A stretch of 5,426 nt of DNA from an uncultured Collinsella sp. GTDB lineage: Bacteria > Actinomycetota > Coriobacteriia > Coriobacteriales > Coriobacteriaceae. The stretch is from NCBI GenBank assembly GCA_900552395.1, contig URZJ01000129.1, forward strand, positions 1-5,426. The letters are read 5' to 3'. The position numbers were made by a program, and so were the translations under genes. A model generated the notes under the pieces. That model had not been told where the DNA came from. It saw nothing but the letters and a program-made list of their open reading frames with translations, and did not search any database. Below, in pieces: positions 5,219 through 5,426 of the stretch; positions within the stretch are counted from its first letter, which is position 1, and each line of letters opens with the position of its first letter.

Positions 5219-5426
5219 ATGGGAGAGGTCTCGTGTCCTAAAGCTACCATTGTCGTCCCCGTTTATAACTCAGTGCGTTCCATTCAGCGATGCCTCGATT
5301 CGCTGTTGGCCCAGTCCGAGCGCTCGATTCAGGTTGTCTGCGTCAACGACGGTTCGACCGATGATTCGTTGGACGTGTTGCGCCAGATCGCACAGGCCGA
5401 CGATCGCGTGCTGGTGATTGACCAGG
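5219..5426 (+). CDS. Family 2 glycosyltransferase, N-terminal part (3' end outside window)
   Basis: The ATG at 5219 follows AGGGGG (5204-5209) by nine bases, and the ribosome binding site overlaps the end of the preceding gene. The 69 residues visible start MGEVSCPKATIVVPVYNS and contain VVCVNDGSTDDS, the first half of a GT-A nucleotide-binding fold; the DXD motif would lie beyond the window edge. Over about 57 aligned residues it shares roughly 46% identity with the preceding glycosyltransferase by my hand count, so the two are likely paralogues acting in successive steps on the same glycan. No stop is reached in the window. Confidence 0.9.
   Translation, partial: MGEVSCPKATIVVPVYNSVRSIQRCLDSLLAQSERSIQVVCVNDGSTDDSLDVLRQIAQADDRVLVIDQ

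Overview
The window reads as a moderately GC-rich Gram-positive bacterial chromosome, most likely a gut Coriobacteriia such as Collinsella. The basis for this is a sortase-type C-terminal signal (NMPKTGD, then a hydrophobic stretch), purine-rich ribosome binding sites, GTG and TTG starts, G/C-rich third codon positions and no sign of an outer membrane. The genus is an inference from overall style; nothing here proves it.

Layout: (1) 1-819 is the 3' part of a long, low-complexity, cell-wall-anchored surface protein. It closes with a strong intrinsic terminator at 853-886. (2) 1020-2819 is a single-gene unit encoding a 599-residue protein of the AAA-ATPase-like / PD-(D/E)XK type. Its ATPase part is well preserved but its nuclease core looks worn away. 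(3) 2840-3859 on the minus strand converges on that gene, with only 20 bases between the two stops, and encodes a family 2 glycosyltransferase resembling galactofuranosyl- and rhamnosyltransferases. (4) A 249-base divergent intergenic region (3860-4108) holds candidate promoters for both directions and some GC-rich hairpins. (5) 4109-5212 and 5219-5426 (running off the edge) are two tandem, paralogous family 2 glycosyltransferases on the plus strand, separated by 6 bases and surely one operon.

The right half therefore looks like the edge of a cell-surface polysaccharide or glycolipid locus, with three GT-A fold transferases arranged divergently. The left half contributes a wall-anchored stalk protein and an orphan ATPase. 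No function links the ATPase to its neighbours; it has its own ribosome binding site and probably its own promoter. I saw no tRNA, rRNA, CRISPR array, insertion sequence or attachment site. The most unusual item is the ATPase-like protein that has lost its nuclease signature. I do not see convincing evidence for a wholly new multi-gene system in this window.
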